DNA of 64,000 nucleotides from the NCBI RefSeq assembly GCF_006265095.1, contig NZ_VCNK01000004.1:186001-250000 (forward strand). Direction: 5' to 3'. Shown here piece after piece: positions 55,801-63,464 of the stretch. The notes below the pieces were generated by a model. It saw only the letters and a list, made by a program, of their open reading frames with translations. It did no database searches and was not told where the DNA came from. This DNA comes from Phaeobacter sp. B1627. Lineage in GTDB: Bacteria > Pseudomonadota > Alphaproteobacteria > Rhodobacterales > Rhodobacteraceae. The translations under genes were made by a program, and so were the position numbers. The stretch's first letter is position 1. The number at the start of each line of letters is the position of its first letter.

Positions 55801-56252
55801 GGCTGGCACCTTTAATGTATGAGAGCTCGCAACAGGCGCAGTTCCTCAAGCCCACGGTGGTCACATTGGTCTACGGGCTTGGGTTCGGCATGTTCCTGGT
55901 GCTTTTGGTGGTTCCCGCGCTGGTGGCGATACAGGCGGATGTCTCGCGCCCGGTGCAATCGTTGAAACGCGTGGTGACCCGAGGGAGCCGCCCCGAGGCC
56001 CGACGATTGCGGGGCCTGATGTTACTGGGCGGGGCGGCGCAGCTGCTCTGGCTTGCCCTCACGTTGGGCTATGCGATGGCGACGGGGCGGCTCCATCCTG
56101 TGCTGCGTCAGGTCGTGCCCGGGCTGGCCGAAACCGATCCGCTGAAGGTGGCGCTGCTCCTGTGTCTGCTCGGCATGGCGGCGCTGGCGGTGGTGATCTA
56201 CGTGATCGGCGCCCTTGGCGGGGTCCGCAGCCCCTCGCGGGAACAGGCCTGA
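52839..56252 (+). CDS. RND efflux pump, inner-membrane transporter
   Basis: 1137 residues with the AcrB-type layout: helix 1 near residue 25, a large periplasmic loop, helices 2-7, a second loop and helices 8-12. The proton-relay aspartates D402-D403 are in ITLGIVVDDAIVVGEH. It acts with the upstream adaptor; no outer-membrane partner is present. The sequence looks closer to the hydrophobe/metabolite exporters of alphaproteobacteria than to heavy-metal pumps, but substrates are unknown. Its last 55 bp overlap the convergent NUDIX gene. Confidence 0.93.
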   Translation: MAISSFPKAGGVLSYFTRHRTAANLLLVLLLILGAAAIPNMRAQFFPDVIVESVNVSVEWDGAGPEDVDSAIVQALEPALLAVEGVETTESSSREGRASISIDFEPGWDMARAADDVQGVVDAVSTLPEEAEDPEVERAVWRDRVTDIVVTGPVGAQQLALLADELILRLFEVGVTRTTIRGVAAPQTIVEVPSSQLIAHDITMADIAAVIAAEVEINPAGEVEGANARVRTGTQKRSPEELEAVVLRSEADGSALTIGDVARIRVEGVDRQRSYFVGDNRAMSIRVDRSDQGDAIKIQRQVEEVVADLNLSLPQGVEISLIRTRAEAITGRLDILVDNGLAGLGLVLVLLFLFLNARIAFWVAAGIPAAMFAAIALMYIGGLTINMISLFGLIITLGIVVDDAIVVGEHADFRVRRLGESPVVAAENAARRMALPVFAATLTTIIAFFGLTSIGGRFGDLIGDIPFTVIAVLAASLMECFLILPNHMAHALAHSHEQHWYDAPNRVVNRGFRWCRDTLFRPLMAGVVRARYVVVAGAFVLLASQIALFIAGDVTWRFFNAPERASVSGNFAMVEGASRDDTLQQMREFQRAVEDLGAEYEARFGRNPVDFVMAEVGGNTGRGLAGTETKDSDLLGSIAIELIDADLRPYSSFAFVGALQDRVVQLPLTEVVSFRGWRSGPGGDALDVQIYGADVATLKAAAEDLKTAVARYPEVSAVEDNLAYDKEELVLDLTPQGQALNITLESLGQALRRRLNGIEAASYPDGPRSATIRVELPEGELTADFLERTLMRAPSGIYVPLADIVTVTQRTGFSTVRRENGVRLISVTGDISEDDPVRAQAVMTALETEILPKIAEERQVEYRLSGLSEQEDEFLRDAMSGLVLCLAGIYLVLCWIFSSWTRPIVVMAIIPFGLVGTIWGHHLWELPMSMFTVVGLLGMTGIIINDSIVLVSTIDEYAEDRGLIPSIIDGAADRLRPVMLTTLTTVLGLAPLMYESSQQAQFLKPTVVTLVYGLGFGMFLVLLVVPALVAIQADVSRPVQSLKRVVTRGSRPEARRLRGLMLLGGAAQLLWLALTLGYAMATGRLHPVLRQVVPGLAETDPLKVALLLCLLGMAALAVVIYVIGALGGVRSPSREQA

Positions 56253-56692
56253 GCCAGATAGGCCAGCTCCGCAACCCGGTCCAGAAGCTCCAGCCCAAGC
56301 GTTTCAATACGCGACACCGGCACCCACCGGGCCTCCAGCGCGTCATCGTCGGGTATCGGGTCACCAGCGATATAGTGACACAGGGTCGCCACCAGGAAAT
56401 ACTGCCCGCCGACAGAGCCGTCGGCATCGCGCGGAATAACGTCCAGCGTCATCAGCTGCTGCCCCGGTTCGGCCATCACTCCGGTTTCCTCGTGCAGTTC
56501 ACGTGCGGCGGCTTCTGCTGCGGTTTCGCCCAGTTCCACATGGCCGCCGGGAAAGCCCCATGTCCCCGCGTTTGGCGGGTTTTTGCGTTTCACCAGAATG
56601 ACGCAATCCTCGCCTTCGACAGAGGTGCAGACGACGCCCAATGCACCAAGGAGAGGGCGGCGCGGCGCAGCAGCAGCGGACGCAGGTTTCAT
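56198..56692 (-). CDS. NUDIX hydrolase
   Basis: 164 residues with a complete Nudix box in GHVELGETAAEAAARELHEE TG (G-x5-E-x7-RE-x2-EE-x-G), preceded by GTWGFPGG. Hydrolyses a nucleoside diphosphate derivative; this one may clean oxidised nucleotides or act on a metabolite. The coding region overlaps the RND pump gene on the opposite strand by 55 bp at the 3' ends. Confidence 0.9.
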   Translation of the reverse strand: MKPASAAAAPRRPLLGALGVVCTSVEGEDCVILVKRKNPPNAGTWGFPGGHVELGETAAEAAARELHEETGVMAEPGQQLMTLDVIPRDADGSVGGQYFLVATLCHYIAGDPIPDDDALEARWVPVSRIETLGLELLDRVAELAYLAQACSREGLRTPPRAPIT

Positions 56693-56772
56693 GACGGCAG
56701 CGGCCTTTTTCTCAGGTCAGATAGGGCGAACCGTATCGGCAGGACGCTCTCGAGGCAACTGATGCGGAGAGG

Positions 56773-57594
56773 TCACCCCGCTGTACAGCCCCTGATATCC
56801 ACCGCATGGGACGTGCCCAGGACGGTAAACCGGAGTGCCGAGCGGTCCACCACCAATGGCCCGTTGCCCGCAGCCAGGAGCTCGGTCTCTGCCATCAGCG
56901 CACCACCCTCGCGCCAGGCTGTGGTCTCGGTTGCGACCAAATCGGGAGTGCCGCCTTCGATCACCGCATATTCCTGTCCGCCGGCAGAGGGCATCGTGAT
57001 GCGGGCGGTGACCCTCATGCCATAGGGCGATGGGGTCAGTCGGCAGGCCACGGCCCGGACCTGCGCCTCCTCCGCGGAATAGGGCCGCGCTGCCAGTGCT
57101 GCGGCGATTGCGGGATTGCGATCGGCATCTAGGTTGGCGCGGTGATCAAATGACAGCTCGGACGGGATGCAGACGTCTTTGCACAGTCCCAACTCCATCC
57201 GCCCCTTGAGGCGGACCGGCGCGCCGGGCACGCGCGGCGTGATCTCGATCGGGATTACCAGCTCGTCATGATAGCCAATCGTTCGCAGACCAGAGGTCAG
57301 AAAAACCTCGGGCGTCGGCCAGGTCAGGCGCAGATCCGCCACATTGCGAGAGCCCCGCCAGGTGAAGCGCGGTGGGATTCCGGCGTCGCCCGGCGCCCTC
57401 CAGTAGGTCTTCCACCCGTCCGCAAGCCGCAGACGCAGTGCTGCGAGGTAGTGCCCCTGCGCAGTCGCCCCACCATCAAGCACCTCAAGCGTGACCACAT
57501 TGTCCCAGGCTCTGTCGGCTTTCACCGCAGAGGAAATCAGGCAGAACAAGGCGAGGCTTGTCGCGGCGATCAGGGACGGCAGAGTGCGAGTCAT
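56773..57594 (-). CDS. Periplasmic DsbD-alpha/ScsB-like domain protein
   Basis: 273 residues from ATG 57594 with a signal peptide (TLPSLIAATSLALFCLISSAVKA). The mature part has the DsbD N-terminal fold: GWKTYWRAPGDAGIPPRF, WPTPEVFLTSGLRTIGYHDE, and a C-x3-C pair in LGLCKDVCIPSEL. It would pass electrons from a membrane reductase to periplasmic thiols. The transmembrane part of DsbD/ScsB is missing, so it depends on another protein. It is divergent from the YqgE gene. Confidence 0.85.
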   Translation of the reverse strand: MTRTLPSLIAATSLALFCLISSAVKADRAWDNVVTLEVLDGGATAQGHYLAALRLRLADGWKTYWRAPGDAGIPPRFTWRGSRNVADLRLTWPTPEVFLTSGLRTIGYHDELVIPIEITPRVPGAPVRLKGRMELGLCKDVCIPSELSFDHRANLDADRNPAIAAALAARPYSAEEAQVRAVACRLTPSPYGMRVTARITMPSAGGQEYAVIEGGTPDLVATETTAWREGGALMAETELLAAGNGPLVVDRSALRFTVLGTSHAVDIRGCTAG

Positions 57595-57772
57595 GATCAA
57601 AGCTATTGCCACATAACGGGTTAATGCCAAGTCACATCGCGGCGAGAGCCGGGTGATGTCACTCAAACGTGACAGGCGCGCGTCGCATCCGGCGCCTGGG
57701 GGTGGGGTTGCAACCGGATCGCCGGAAGGTCATGTTGGTGCAAGGGACGCGGGCCACAGCAAAGGCAGGCAC

Positions 57773-58327
57773 ATGGAACTTACAGGTAAATTGCTGATCG
57801 CGATGCCGGGTATCGGCGATCCCCGGTTCGAGAATTCTGTCGTCTTCCTGTGTTCCCACGGCCCGGCAGGCGCCATGGGGCTGGTGATCAACAAACCGGC
57901 AGCTGGCGTGGTTCTGAACACCCTCTTTGATCAGCTCAACATCGAATGTCGGCGTGGACCCGGCCGCTCGCAAGTTTATTTCGGAGGACCCGTTGAAACC
58001 CAGCGTGGGTTTGTGCTGCATTCGGATGAATATATCTCGACGGTGAATTCCCTCCCGGTCAAGCCCGGGTTCTCCATGACCGCGACGCTGGATGTCCTGG
58101 AGGAAATTGCCGAAGGGTGTGGTCCTCAGCAGTATCTGGTCATGCTCGGCTACGCAGGTTGGGGGCCTGGACAGCTTGAAGCTGAGATCGCTCAAAATGG
58201 CTGGCTCACGGCCGAGAGCGATCCTGAAATGATTTTCGACGCGCCTGTCGACGACAAATGGGAGGCCGCCCTGAACAGCATTGGCGTTGCGCCTCTCAAT
58301 CTTTCGATGGATGCCGGTCACGCCTGA
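57773..58327 (+). CDS. YqgE/AlgH family protein
   Basis: 184 residues. ELTGKLLIAMPGIGDPRFEN and SVVFLCSHGPAGAMGLVINK at the N-terminus, GGPVETQRGFVLHS and the C-terminal GYAGWGPGQLEAEIAQNGWL are diagnostic for the family. AlgH/YqgE proteins are implicated in regulation, but their biochemistry is unsettled. The ATG at 57773 follows an AGGCAGG site. Confidence 0.94.
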   Translation: MELTGKLLIAMPGIGDPRFENSVVFLCSHGPAGAMGLVINKPAAGVVLNTLFDQLNIECRRGPGRSQVYFGGPVETQRGFVLHSDEYISTVNSLPVKPGFSMTATLDVLEEIAEGCGPQQYLVMLGYAGWGPGQLEAEIAQNGWLTAESDPEMIFDAPVDDKWEAALNSIGVAPLNLSMDAGHA

Positions 58328-58376
58328 AACACGGACGAAGGCGCGTTCTTCGCAGCAAAGGGGGGGAGGCAGCAAA

Positions 58377-58456
58377 GGGGGGAGCGCTCCCGCCCATCCC
58401 ACATGCATTGAAATGCAAGCGGTCTGGTTGGGCCGAGCGCCGCTGGCGCGGCGCGG
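58377..58456 (+). repeat. Dispersed intergenic hairpin repeat, copy D
   Basis: G-run with GAGCGCTCCCGCCC, an ATTGAAAT palindrome as in copy A, the core GGTTGGGCCGAGCGCCGC, and a hairpin GCGCCGC/GCGGCGC with loop TGGC. It lies between the convergent YqgE and Sua5 genes; an AT-rich motif and AAATACCTC follow at about 58467-58489. Confidence 0.75.
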
Positions 58457-58551
58457 GCGCCCGTGTCTTCATCTTTTTCAAAATACCTCGGAGCGCGAGG
58501 CAGAGCCTCGCATCAGCTGCACAGGCCGCGGCCACCTCACTGCAAAGAAGC

Positions 58552-59523
58552 CTACCGGGGTGCCGCAGCCCTGCGCAAACGGTCGTTGATGGCCGCGCCC
58601 AGGCCTTGGTCCGGCACCGGGGCCACGGCTATGGGTTTCGCCAATGCATCCAGTCGATGCAGGTGACCAAAGAGATTGGTGGCAGCTTCCAAAAGGTCAC
58701 CGGAGGCGGAAAGATTCAAGTCGAAATCCCCGGGGCCGAACCCCAGAGAGAGTTCGCCAGCCTGAAACGTGGTCGCATTCAGGCGCAGGGGCGCGTGTGG
58801 TGCGTAGTGAGACAGCATTTGGCCGGGCGCAGTGAGAGGATCGGCCGCATTGCGATGTACCAGAGGCTGCCCGAGAACCGCCTCGATATCCTCAGAGGCC
58901 AGACCGCCGGGACGAAGCAACACCGGCGGCCGACCAGAGGGGCCGGTCAGGCCGAGGATGGTCGATTCTACACCGACACCGCAGGGCCCGTCGTCCAGAA
59001 TCGCGGAAATCCGTCCGCCGAGACCGGCAGCGACATGAGCCGCCGAGGTCGGGCTGATCCTGCCGGAGGGGTTCGCCGAAGGCGCCGCAACGGGACCGCC
59101 CACGGCTGCCAGAAGATCCCGCGCACAGGCCTTGGCCGGCACCCGAACCGCCAGCGTGTCGAGCCCGGCCGTCACCAGCGGGGATATCCCGTGGCCGTCG
59201 CGCAGCGGCAGTACCAGGGTCAGCGGTCCGGGCCAGAACGCCGCCGCCATCCTCTCGGCCTGATCGGACCACTGCACGAGATTTTGCGCGGCTTCGATGC
59301 TGTCCACATGGGCGATCAGCGGATTGAAGGAGGGGCGGCCCTTGGTGGCATAGATCGCCGCTACGGCCTCTCCATTGCGCGCGTCGGCACCAAGGCCATA
59401 GACTGTCTCGGTCGGGAAAGCGACCAATTGCCCGGCACGCAGGAGCGCAGCGGCCCGGCCGATGCCCTTGGGGGTCGGGGAGAGCATTTCGGTCTGCACG
59501 AAGCTGTCTGTCTTTGCGGGCAT
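58552..59523 (-). CDS. L-threonylcarbamoyladenylate synthase (Sua5 type)
   Basis: 323 residues; makes threonylcarbamoyl-AMP for tRNA t6A37. The YrdC domain shows FPTETVYGLGADA, KGRPSFNPLIAHV (K-x-R and S-x-N) and SANPSGRISPT. The extra C-terminal Sua5 domain (from about residue 225, beginning near GQMLSHYAPHAPLRL) marks the long form. Confidence 0.94.
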   Translation of the reverse strand: MPAKTDSFVQTEMLSPTPKGIGRAAALLRAGQLVAFPTETVYGLGADARNGEAVAAIYATKGRPSFNPLIAHVDSIEAAQNLVQWSDQAERMAAAFWPGPLTLVLPLRDGHGISPLVTAGLDTLAVRVPAKACARDLLAAVGGPVAAPSANPSGRISPTSAAHVAAGLGGRISAILDDGPCGVGVESTILGLTGPSGRPPVLLRPGGLASEDIEAVLGQPLVHRNAADPLTAPGQMLSHYAPHAPLRLNATTFQAGELSLGFGPGDFDLNLSASGDLLEAATNLFGHLHRLDALAKPIAVAPVPDQGLGAAINDRLRRAAAPR

Positions 59524-59766
59524 TGCGGGGCCTGAGGGCTGCTGAAATCTGCTTTGGCCGTTTGGGAGCCTATGGCCGTACGGTCACTCACCCCGGTGAC
59601 GCCGCGTTTTGATTGCGCCGCTGCCGGAGCTGGTTACGTAAAGGGCCAAGGCACAGTACATAGCGAAGGGGAGAGCGGATGCCAAGCCGATCTGCGGTTC
59701 CTTCCCATGTACACCGTCCCACCGCAGCCAGTTTGACGCCCGCAGTACAACCAAAGGTCCCCATCG

Positions 59767-61479
59767 ATGAGCTTTCGCGCGCCCGTTTCCGAATATCAGT
59801 TCCTGCTGAAAGAGATTCTGGGCTTTGACCAGATCACCGCGACAGAAAAATTTGCCGAGGCAGATACAGAGGTCGCCGATGCGATCCTGACCGAAGCGGG
59901 AAAAATGTGCGATGAGGTCATGGCGCCGCTGCAGCGCAACGGAGATCTTCACCCCGCGCATCTGGAAAACGGCGTTCTGCGCACCTCTCCGGGCTTTGGC
60001 GACGGTTACCGGGCCATTGCCTCTGGCGGCTGGATCGGGATGAGCGCCGATCCGGAGTACGGTGGCATGGGCCTGCCGATGTCGCTCACCACTGCGGTCA
60101 ACGAGATGATGTCGGGCGCCTGCCTGTCGCTGCAGCTTGCGCCCCTGATGAGCCAGGGCCAGATCGAAGCACTGGAACATCATGCCTCGGACGCGATGAA
60201 GGACCTCTATCTGCCAAAGCTGATTTCCGGGGAGTGGGCGGGCACCATGAACCTGACAGAGCCGCAGGCGGGATCCGATGTGGGGGCCCTGTCGTCCAAG
60301 GCGGAACCGAAGGGGGATGGCACCTATGCAGTGTCGGGGCAGAAGATCTACATTTCCTGGGGCGACAATGATTTCACAGATAACGTCTGTCACCTGGTCC
60401 TCGCCCGACTGCCGGATGGGGTGGCGGGCACCAAGGGGATCTCCTTGTTTCTGGTCCCGAAATACCTGCCGGACGCCGATGGCAACCCGGGCAAAGCCAA
60501 CGATCTGAAGGTCGTCAGCCTAGAGCACAAGATGGGCCTGCATGGCTCTCCTACCTGTGTGATGCAATACGACGGGGCGACGGGCTGGTTGGTGGGCCGT
60601 GAACACGGCGGCATGGCGGCAATGTTCACGATGATGAACAACGCGCGTCTGGGCGTTGGCGGTCAGGGTGTGGGCGTGGCCGAGGGCGCCTACCAACACG
60701 CCCTTGCCTATGCGCTGGAGCGCAAACAGGGCAAGACCCCGGTCGCAGGCGGCACCGGCACGATTGTCGATCACGCCGATGTGCGCCGGATGCTGATGGA
60801 GATGAAGGCGGACGTTTTCGCGGCGCGTGCGATCATGCTGGCCTGTGCCGGCGCCATCGACCTGGGAGCGGCCACAGGCGAGGCCGAGTGGAAGACCCGC
60901 GCGGCCTTCCTGACCCCGATTGCCAAGGCATTCGGCACCGAAACCGGTATCCGGGTCGCGGAGCAGGGGGTGCAGGTGCATGGTGGCATGGGCTTTATCG
61001 AGGAAACAGGGGCGGCGCAATTCTACCGCGATGTGCGGGTGACGGCGATCTATGAGGGCACCAACGGCATTCAGGCGATGGATCTGGTGGCCCGCAAGAT
61101 GATGGACGGCGGCGAAATGGCGCACCGTTTGATCGACGAGATCGAAGAGCAGGCCGAGCGCGCCCGCCCAACCCACCCCAATATGGCCGAGGCCGTCTGG
61201 CAGGCCTGCGAATCCCTGCGCGAAACCACGGAATGGCTGGTCGAGGCTGAGATGCAGGACCGGTTCGTCGGCGCGGTCCCCTATCTCATGGCCTTTGCGC
61301 GGGTTCTGGGGGGACATTACCATCTGGCGGCGGCCCTTGCCGACAAGGGCGGCGCCCGCGAGAAACTGGCGCGGTTCTATATCAAACGGATGTTGCCGCA
61401 GCATGCCGCCTATTTGATCCACGCGCAGGAGGGCGCGGCCGGTGCTTTCGCCCTCAGCGCCGAAGAACTGGCGGGCTGA
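59767..61479 (+). CDS. Acyl-CoA dehydrogenase, DmdC-like long form
   Basis: 570 residues, longer than ordinary acyl-CoA dehydrogenases because of a C-terminal alpha-helical domain of about 120 residues seen in DmdC-like members. FAD and substrate loops: LTEPQAGSDVGALSSKAEP, KIYISWGDNDFTDNV and the active-site region RDVRVTAIYEGTNGIQAMDL. DmdC itself oxidises 3-methylmercaptopropionyl-CoA in DMSP breakdown. However, no dmdB or dmdD is adjacent, so a fatty-acyl or branched-chain substrate is equally possible. The next gene follows by 3 bp. Confidence 0.88.
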   Translation: MSFRAPVSEYQFLLKEILGFDQITATEKFAEADTEVADAILTEAGKMCDEVMAPLQRNGDLHPAHLENGVLRTSPGFGDGYRAIASGGWIGMSADPEYGGMGLPMSLTTAVNEMMSGACLSLQLAPLMSQGQIEALEHHASDAMKDLYLPKLISGEWAGTMNLTEPQAGSDVGALSSKAEPKGDGTYAVSGQKIYISWGDNDFTDNVCHLVLARLPDGVAGTKGISLFLVPKYLPDADGNPGKANDLKVVSLEHKMGLHGSPTCVMQYDGATGWLVGREHGGMAAMFTMMNNARLGVGGQGVGVAEGAYQHALAYALERKQGKTPVAGGTGTIVDHADVRRMLMEMKADVFAARAIMLACAGAIDLGAATGEAEWKTRAAFLTPIAKAFGTETGIRVAEQGVQVHGGMGFIEETGAAQFYRDVRVTAIYEGTNGIQAMDLVARKMMDGGEMAHRLIDEIEEQAERARPTHPNMAEAVWQACESLRETTEWLVEAEMQDRFVGAVPYLMAFARVLGGHYHLAAALADKGGAREKLARFYIKRMLPQHAAYLIHAQEGAAGAFALSAEELAG

Positions 61480-61482
61480 GCG

Positions 61483-62529
61483 ATGTCCTCGGTCGCTGAT
61501 GTCATGCCGCGCACGCCCTGGGAGGAGCCACCTGCGGAAGGCGAGGCGATAGAGGTCGCTGAGGGGGTCTTGTGGATGCGGCTGCCGCTGCCGATGAAGC
61601 TCGACCACGTCAATGTCTATGCATTGGACGACGGAGAGAGCTGGACCGTAGTCGATACGGGCATGTCCTCCAACAAGACGCGCCGGATCTGGGAGGTGCT
61701 GATGGCCGGGCCATTGGGCGGCAAACCCGTGGGCCGCGTGGTGGTCACCCATCACCATCCGGATCACATCGGCAATGCCGGCTGGTTTCAGTCCGAACAC
61801 GGTGCAGAGCTGGTCACCACCCGCACCGCATGGTTGTTTGCCCGCATGCTGACGCTGGATGTGCAGGACAGCTGGCCGGAGGAAACCCTGGCCTACTATC
61901 GCAGTGCCGGCATGGACCCGGCGACCTACGAGGCCCGCAAGGCGGACCGGCCGTTCAATTTCTCCGATACGGTCTACCCGATGCCCTTGGGGTTCACGCG
62001 AGTGCAGCAAGGCGACGTCCTGCGCATGGGGGGACGCGACTGGGATGTGCATATGGGCAATGGCCACGCCCCCGAACACGCAACATTCTGGAGCCGGGAT
62101 GACAACCTGGTGCTGACCGGCGATCAGGTCCTGTCCTCGATCAGCCCGAACATTGGCGTCTATGCGACAGAGCCCGAAGCCGATCCGCTGGCAGAATGGC
62201 TGGAAGCCTGCGAGCGTCTTTCGGTACTGGCGCGCCCGGACCATCTGGCGCTTGGCGGCCACAAGCTGCCGTTCACGCGGCTGCCGCTGCGGATGCGGCA
62301 GCTGATTGACAACCATCACGGCGCGCTGGAGCGGCTTCTGGATCATCTGGACAGTCCCAAAAGCGCGGCCGAATGTTTCTCGCCGTTGTTCAAGCGCCAG
62401 ATCGGCCCCGGAGAATACGGCCTTGCGCTGGTTGAGGCCGTCGCCCATGTCAACCATCTCTACCGCACCGGGCGGGTTACCCGGACCCGGCGTGCACAGG
62501 ATGAGGCCTGGGTTTACCAGCGCGGCTGA
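61483..62529 (+). CDS. MBL-fold metallo-hydrolase
   Basis: 348 residues. The metal motif is VVVTHHHPDHIGNAGWF (HxHxDH), with later His/Asp in NGHAPEHATFW and VLTGDQVLSSI. Similar proteins are often called thioesterase- or lactonase-like. Translation appears coupled to the acyl-CoA dehydrogenase, so acyl-CoA or thioester hydrolysis is a reasonable guess and nothing more. Confidence 0.9.
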   Translation: MSSVADVMPRTPWEEPPAEGEAIEVAEGVLWMRLPLPMKLDHVNVYALDDGESWTVVDTGMSSNKTRRIWEVLMAGPLGGKPVGRVVVTHHHPDHIGNAGWFQSEHGAELVTTRTAWLFARMLTLDVQDSWPEETLAYYRSAGMDPATYEARKADRPFNFSDTVYPMPLGFTRVQQGDVLRMGGRDWDVHMGNGHAPEHATFWSRDDNLVLTGDQVLSSISPNIGVYATEPEADPLAEWLEACERLSVLARPDHLALGGHKLPFTRLPLRMRQLIDNHHGALERLLDHLDSPKSAAECFSPLFKRQIGPGEYGLALVEAVAHVNHLYRTGRVTRTRRAQDEAWVYQRG

Positions 62530-62574
62530 GAATGCCACCCTGTGCCGGACTGACACGCCCCAAGGAGTTCTGTC

Positions 62575-63045
62575 ATGGACGACAAGATCGCAACCAGCGC
62601 CGAACTGGCAGAGGCGGCGGCGCTGCCCTGTCACCACGAGGTGCACACCGACCCGGATGCCCCTTCAGCGCTGAAAAACGTTCCCGGACCGATGCAGAAG
62701 GTGCCGGAGAAAAAGAGCCCGGCGCGCTGGGCCTATGAGCGGTTGATCCTCTACATCAAGAACTTTGAAGAACAGCTCGACGGCGAACACGAGGTCGCCA
62801 TGGGGTTTGCCGGCGGGGACGCGGGCGTGCTCCGCATCGAAGGCATGGGCTATTTCGACCCGGATATCGTGACTTTCTACGGCAGCGATTCGGGCGGTGC
62901 CCGGACGCAGCTGGTCCAGCACGTGAGCCAGCTCAACGTGATCCTGCGCGCGATGGCAAAACCGAAACCGGAGGAACCTGCCAAACGCATCGGTTTCCGC
63001 CTTGTCTCCGACGGTCTGGTCCCCGATCCGGAAGAGACTGTGTGA
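62575..63045 (+). CDS. DUF6173 family protein
   Basis: 156 residues, soluble. The conserved core runs from WAYERLILYIKNFEEQL through GYFDPDIVTFYG and LVQHVSQLNVILRAM to RIGFRL. These match the DUF6173 pattern as I remember it. AAGGAG lies about 10 bp before the start. Function unknown; it follows the MBL gene by 45 bp. Confidence 0.8.
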   Translation: MDDKIATSAELAEAAALPCHHEVHTDPDAPSALKNVPGPMQKVPEKKSPARWAYERLILYIKNFEEQLDGEHEVAMGFAGGDAGVLRIEGMGYFDPDIVTFYGSDSGGARTQLVQHVSQLNVILRAMAKPKPEEPAKRIGFRLVSDGLVPDPEETV

Positions 63046-63123
63046 TCCAGGGCACGAGCGGGGGCTTTGCAGCGCAGCAACCGTTGTTGTCTCACTTGCG
63101 CCTGCTCCCTCGCGGGCTTTCTT

Positions 63124-63183
63124 CTCTGGCTTTCCCCTGTGCCCGCCCCCTGTGCCCGCCCTCTGTGGCTTTCCTCTGTGGCC
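63124..63183. repeat. 13-bp tandem array, 4.6 units
   Basis: CTCTGGCTTTCCC, CTGTGCCCGCCCC, CTGTGCCCGCCCT, CTGTGGCTTTCCT and CTGTGGCC follow in phase, about 80 bp after the DUF6173 stop. Confidence 0.88.
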
Positions 63184-63284
63184 ACGGTCAAGTTCGGGGT
63201 AACCAGAGAGCGAGAGGGGAGGTGACAGCGCTTTTGAAATCCAGTATCACCTCGGCGAACCAAGACGCGAACAGGATCACTGAT

Positions 63285-63419
63285 ATGGCTGAACACAAGC
63301 ACGGCACCATGGACACCACCGTTCAGGAACAGACCTTCGAAGGTTTCATGACTTTCGTTTCCCGGTTTTGTATTTTCCTGCTGGTCTTTGTGGTTTTCCT
63401 CGCCATCTTCGCGACCTGA
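63285..63419 (+). CDS. aa3-type cytochrome c oxidase subunit IV family protein (44 residues)
   Basis: Very short protein: a polar start AEHKHGTMDTTVQEQTF followed by one membrane helix (FCIFLLVFVVFLAIFA). This is the pattern of bacterial aa3 oxidase subunit IV, which binds around subunits I and III. The main aa3 genes are not in the window. AGGATC is the likely ribosome-binding site. It shows that the organism has an aa3 oxidase besides cbb3. Confidence 0.85.
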   Translation: MAEHKHGTMDTTVQEQTFEGFMTFVSRFCIFLLVFVVFLAIFAT

Positions 63420-63464
63420 GCGACGTTCCCCGACTGATTTCTCCCCGAGCCCCGGAGCGCGCCC

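Noticed and set aside
59554-59736. 60-codon frame before the acyl-CoA dehydrogenase
   Set aside because: No ribosome-binding site, unremarkable composition; the region is more likely the promoter of the dehydrogenase.
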